A program made the translations under genes and the position numbers. A DNA stretch of 64,000 nucleotides from CAVSVP01 sp963731125. GTDB lineage: Bacteria; Pseudomonadota; Gammaproteobacteria; Competibacterales; Competibacteraceae. Where the stretch lies: NCBI GenBank assembly GCA_963731125.1, contig CAVSVP010000007.1, positions 959,067 to 1,023,066 on the forward strand, read 5' to 3'. The notes under the pieces are model-generated. The model saw nothing but the letters and a program-made list of their open reading frames with translations. It was not told the DNA's origin and did not search any database. The number at the start of each line of letters is the position of its first letter. Positions within the stretch are counted from its first letter, which is position 1. Positions 61,619-64,000 of this stretch are shown one piece after another.

Positions 61619-63346
61619 CTACAAGGTCGATTCGATACGTGCGCGGGTCGGTATCTCCACGTCAATGGCGATGAACAGCTGGCGCAGCGGCGGCGCGATA
61701 TGCCCGAGGTTGCTGATCCCCTGTCCGGTGACCAGCCGGACAGTGTGGTATTGAATGGCCTCTAGGCGCGCTAACACCGTGGCGGGCGATAATTCCAGCG
61801 CGGTGTTTCGTAACCGCTGGCGTAACAGACGCTGGATCACCAGCGCGAGAAAGCAAATCAGGGTATGCGCGCGAATCCGATCGGCGCGGCGGTGATGGAC
61901 AGGGGCGATGTCGAGCTGACTTTTGAGTACGCGAAACCCGCGTTCAATATCGGCCAGCGCTTTATCGCGAGCGATGACCTCAGCGGCGTCCCACTCAGGC
62001 ACATTGGTGACGACAATGAGCTTACCATCGAGTGCCAACGCCCGTTTGAACGCCGCCACATCCCACCACCAGTTAAACAGCGAACTATCGAGATCGAGCT
62101 GCATCAGTCGGCTGGCCCCGACCTCGCTAATCGCTTGCGCCAGTTGCACGCACGCCCCGTGGTCGCTAAGCCGGCGCCCACGACCCGCCGCGCCGGCCTC
62201 TTGGGCATTGAGTTTGCGCTCTAGTGCCCGGGCTTGTTTGATCACCGGGTTAAGGCGCCGCGCCCGCTGGCGGCGCGCCTGGCGTAGCCGGGTCGGATCG
62301 TGCGCCACGATCAAGCGCCGATCGCCGGTGATGGGGAGGACGGCAAAGACTTCGCCACCCGCGCGCCGGCTCTGGGCGAGCAACTCGCCGTGGCGATCCA
62401 CCACCGGTTGGACAAACTCCCCATAACACCGCGCGGCGACCGCTACGATATATTCCACCGCTTGCCCGTTTGCCAGCCGTAGCCCCTCCAAGACCTCGAG
62501 ATTATCCAGGGAGAGCATTCCTCGGTCGGCAACGAGGATCAGCCGTCGCAACGTAAATCGTTTGAGTAATCGCTCGACAATGCCCCGCACCGTCCCGGCC
62601 TCGGCCACATTGCCAGCGAACCCTTCGTGATGGACCGGCAACCCCGCTGCCGTTTGCACTACCCCCACGGCGTATTGGCGCGCCACGCCGTTGACGTCTT
62701 TGGAATGGCCATAAACCCGAAGGTCGTCGTCCTGCTCGCCGCTACCATGAATCCGCACCGTGGTCATGTCGTAGAACACCACGTCCAGCTCGTCGGCCGC
62801 GGCACAATAGCGCTGGAGATGCTGCTCGATTTCCTCCTTCAAGGGGAGCAACGCATCCATCGCCCGCAGCAGTGGCTGATGGGTGATCCGCTCGCTGCCC
62901 GGCCAGTACACCCGCTCCAGCCAGCGCAACACCCCGAGCTTGGCACACGGATCACACAGCCGGTTCGTCACCAGTACCCGCACCAGACGCTCAATGTCCA
63001 CCCGGTAGCCTCGACCGTTCAGTCGGCTTTGCAACCACCCCCCCAGCCCCAGTTGCTGCCAGAGCTGACACACCGCCCAGAGCGCCCCCACGGTGCGCGC
63101 CGGTTCAAACTGCGTATTGTCGTCGGTGACGCCAGGGACGAGTTCGTCAAGGCCTCCGCGACCGCTGACCTTCAGCAGCCCGTCGATCAGCCCCTTCAGA
63201 CCATCGTCTTCCAGCAGGCGGTCCAGGCGCCCTAAACTGGCAATATGGCGCTGACGCACCTGTCCGGTGCCGGCATCGCGGTAGCTTTCCGCAATCTGCA
63301 GGTACTGGCGGCGGCCGTTGCTGGTGGTGCGTAAAAACATGCACAC
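61619..63346 (-). CDS. IS1634-family transposase (element 5)
   Basis: The 575-residue protein is intact. N-terminal: MFLRTTSNGRRQYLQIAESYRDAGTGQVRQRHIASLGRLDRLLEDDGLKGLIDGLL, typical of IS1634. Core: DVVFYDMTTVRIHGSGEQDDDLRVYGHSKDVNGVARQYAVGVVQTAAGLPVHHEGFAGNVAE (Asp), LRRLILVADRGMLSLDNLEVLE (Asp) and VIARDKALADIERGFRVLKSQLDIAPVHHRRADRIRAHTLICFLALVIQRLL (Glu). A 10-bp hairpin lies just upstream of the start and could limit read-through from outside into the gene. Confidence 0.95.
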   Translation of the reverse strand: MCMFLRTTSNGRRQYLQIAESYRDAGTGQVRQRHIASLGRLDRLLEDDGLKGLIDGLLKVSGRGGLDELVPGVTDDNTQFEPARTVGALWAVCQLWQQLGLGGWLQSRLNGRGYRVDIERLVRVLVTNRLCDPCAKLGVLRWLERVYWPGSERITHQPLLRAMDALLPLKEEIEQHLQRYCAAADELDVVFYDMTTVRIHGSGEQDDDLRVYGHSKDVNGVARQYAVGVVQTAAGLPVHHEGFAGNVAEAGTVRGIVERLLKRFTLRRLILVADRGMLSLDNLEVLEGLRLANGQAVEYIVAVAARCYGEFVQPVVDRHGELLAQSRRAGGEVFAVLPITGDRRLIVAHDPTRLRQARRQRARRLNPVIKQARALERKLNAQEAGAAGRGRRLSDHGACVQLAQAISEVGASRLMQLDLDSSLFNWWWDVAAFKRALALDGKLIVVTNVPEWDAAEVIARDKALADIERGFRVLKSQLDIAPVHHRRADRIRAHTLICFLALVIQRLLRQRLRNTALELSPATVLARLEAIQYHTVRLVTGQGISNLGHIAPPLRQLFIAIDVEIPTRARIESTL

Positions 63347-63360
63347 ACAATAAACCTTGA

Positions 63361-63384
63361 AAAAGCCGCTGTAAAGCGGCTTTT
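63361..63384. terminator. Hairpin upstream of the element 5 transposase start
   Basis: AAAAGCCGCT / AGCGGCTTTT with loop GTAA. The A and T flanks make it a bidirectional terminator candidate, placed between the IS end and the start codon at 63346. It would insulate the transposase from outside transcription. Confidence 0.7.
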
Positions 63385-64000
63385 AAGGAAAAAGTGTGCC
63401 ACTACAAAATTAGGGCTTGGAAAAAAGCGTAATTCACTGAATTGATAAACAATTCCGACTTTATCTTAGCGTCTAGACCCGCGTCAATGTCGAACTTGGG
63501 TGACCTGCGGATCCGTCAAGGCCGTGATGTACTTCAAGCCCGCCGCACTCAGGGCCTGCTTGCCCTTGGTTTTGATCATCCCGCGATCCCCTACCAAGAC
63601 CACTTCCGCAATGCCGAACCGCTGCTTGAGTGTTTCGATCTGCGCTGCCACCGTGGTGCAATCCGTGGTGTTGCCCGGAAACACCTTGGCCGCCAGCGGT
63701 TCCCCATCCGCCGCGGTCAGTAGACCGATCACAATCTGTTGCTTGCCCTTTTTACCGTCGCGATAGTAGCCATACTCAGCTAGCTCGTTGCCCTGGCCCT
63801 CCAGGTAGGAGGAGGTGACATCATAGAGCACCAGCACCGGTGGCTGACCCAGCCGCTTGACATAGCGGCGGTAGAGTTGCTGCTCGAGACGCGGCTGCTG
63901 CTCCGCCAGCCAATCCAACGCCCCGTAAAGATCCTCTTCATCAAACCGCGACAGCCCCAGCACTTCCGCCACGGCCTGCTCCTCAGCCCAACGTACGGCT

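Larger units (their letters stand above)
61555..63500 (-). mobile_element. IS1634-family element no. 5
   Basis: Perfect 15-bp ends CCCAAGTTCGACATT. The 6-bp duplication TGACCT lies at 61549-61554 and 63501-63506. Length 1,946 bp. Confidence 0.93.
60680..64000 (-). mobile_element. IS1634-family element no. 6 (partial, runs off window), host of element no. 5
   Basis: The left boundary is inferred at about 60680, where DUF3750 homology stops and a GATCTTCCCCCAGTTAG-like end begins. The right end lies beyond the window. Interrupted by a second IS1634 element at 61555-63500. Confidence 0.75.
60716..64000 (-). pseudogene. IS1634-family transposase (element 6), split, N terminus off window
   Basis: The upstream half, running to the window edge, reads VAEVLGLSRFDEEDLYGALDWLAEQQPRLEQQLYRRYVKR, VLVLYDVTSSYLEGQGNELAEYGYYRDGKKGKQQIVIGLLTAADGEPLAAKVFPGNTTD (Asp) and AEVVLVGDRGMIKTKGK (Asp), ending at DPQVT. 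Element 5 follows. The downstream half (61548-60716) resumes RKLLKAQVLERDLFDEVAQAVEHDGLRLVLRRNE and has ARYRDLQKVERDFRLMKTALLEVRPLFVRKQTRTHGHVWVAMLALILVRELE (Glu). Removing element 5 and one TGACCT restores TDPQVRKLL. Confidence 0.88.

Overview
The window looks like a chromosomal piece of a gammaproteobacterium. The support is Hda, WrbA plus a DUF2069 protein, a QmcA/NfeD pair, and the DadA/PutA enzyme set; the gene content recalls Chromatiales such as Nitrosococcus, but that genus-level guess is weak. No rRNA, tRNA, CRISPR array or phage gene was seen. Roughly three quarters of the 64 kb is transposable elements, many inserted into one another. Host genes survive as islands.

Layout. 1-4.7 kb is a housekeeping island: a QmcA-like SPFH gene split by a 154-bp MITE, nfeD, a cluster of three perfect DnaA boxes, acylphosphatase, a DUF4398-type lipoprotein, wrbA, a DUF2069 membrane protein, dodecin and hda. 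4.8-22.7 kb is a block of ISAs1, IS4-like, IS66, IS3, IS21, IS1634, IS4 and IS701 elements and remnants. 22.8-25.1 kb is a secreted FG-GAP/ASPIC-UnbV protein with five tandem 147-bp repeats. 25.2-35.0 kb is a five-level nest of insertions whose outermost target is one copy of a 90-bp repeat. 35.2-40.5 kb holds a DUF6399-type element interrupted by ISAzo13, then IS110 and transposase scraps. 40.6-51.0 kb is the metabolic core: a decayed putP, then an intact six-gene operon dadA, an ornithine-cyclodeaminase-family reductase, an NhaC-type transporter, a UspA-like protein, an orphan periplasmic binding protein and putA. 51.2-57.5 kb is IS again. 57.7-60.7 kb has a frameshifted Tat-type amidase, a D-2-hydroxyacid dehydrogenase and a truncated DUF3750 gene. 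60.7-64.0 kb is one IS1634 element inserted in another that runs off the window.

How the parts work together. The operon can be read as D-proline (or another D-amino acid) oxidised by DadA to a cyclic imino acid, reduced by the OCD-family enzyme to L-proline, and oxidised by bifunctional PutA to glutamate, with uptake by the NhaC-type carrier and/or the binding protein. This is inference from gene families and order.

The main observation is a set of small non-autonomous elements recognised by terminal inverted repeats and exact target duplications: a 90-bp repeat (R90, seven copies, 3-bp TNA duplications), a 154-bp MITE (MITE-1, three copies, 9-bp duplications), a 151-bp MITE sharing ends with a full IS, and three single small elements. 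Deleting an element plus one duplication restores the host reading frame in most tested cases. Two R90 copies appear to have moved together as a miniature composite transposon carrying a fragment of a DUF1330 gene.
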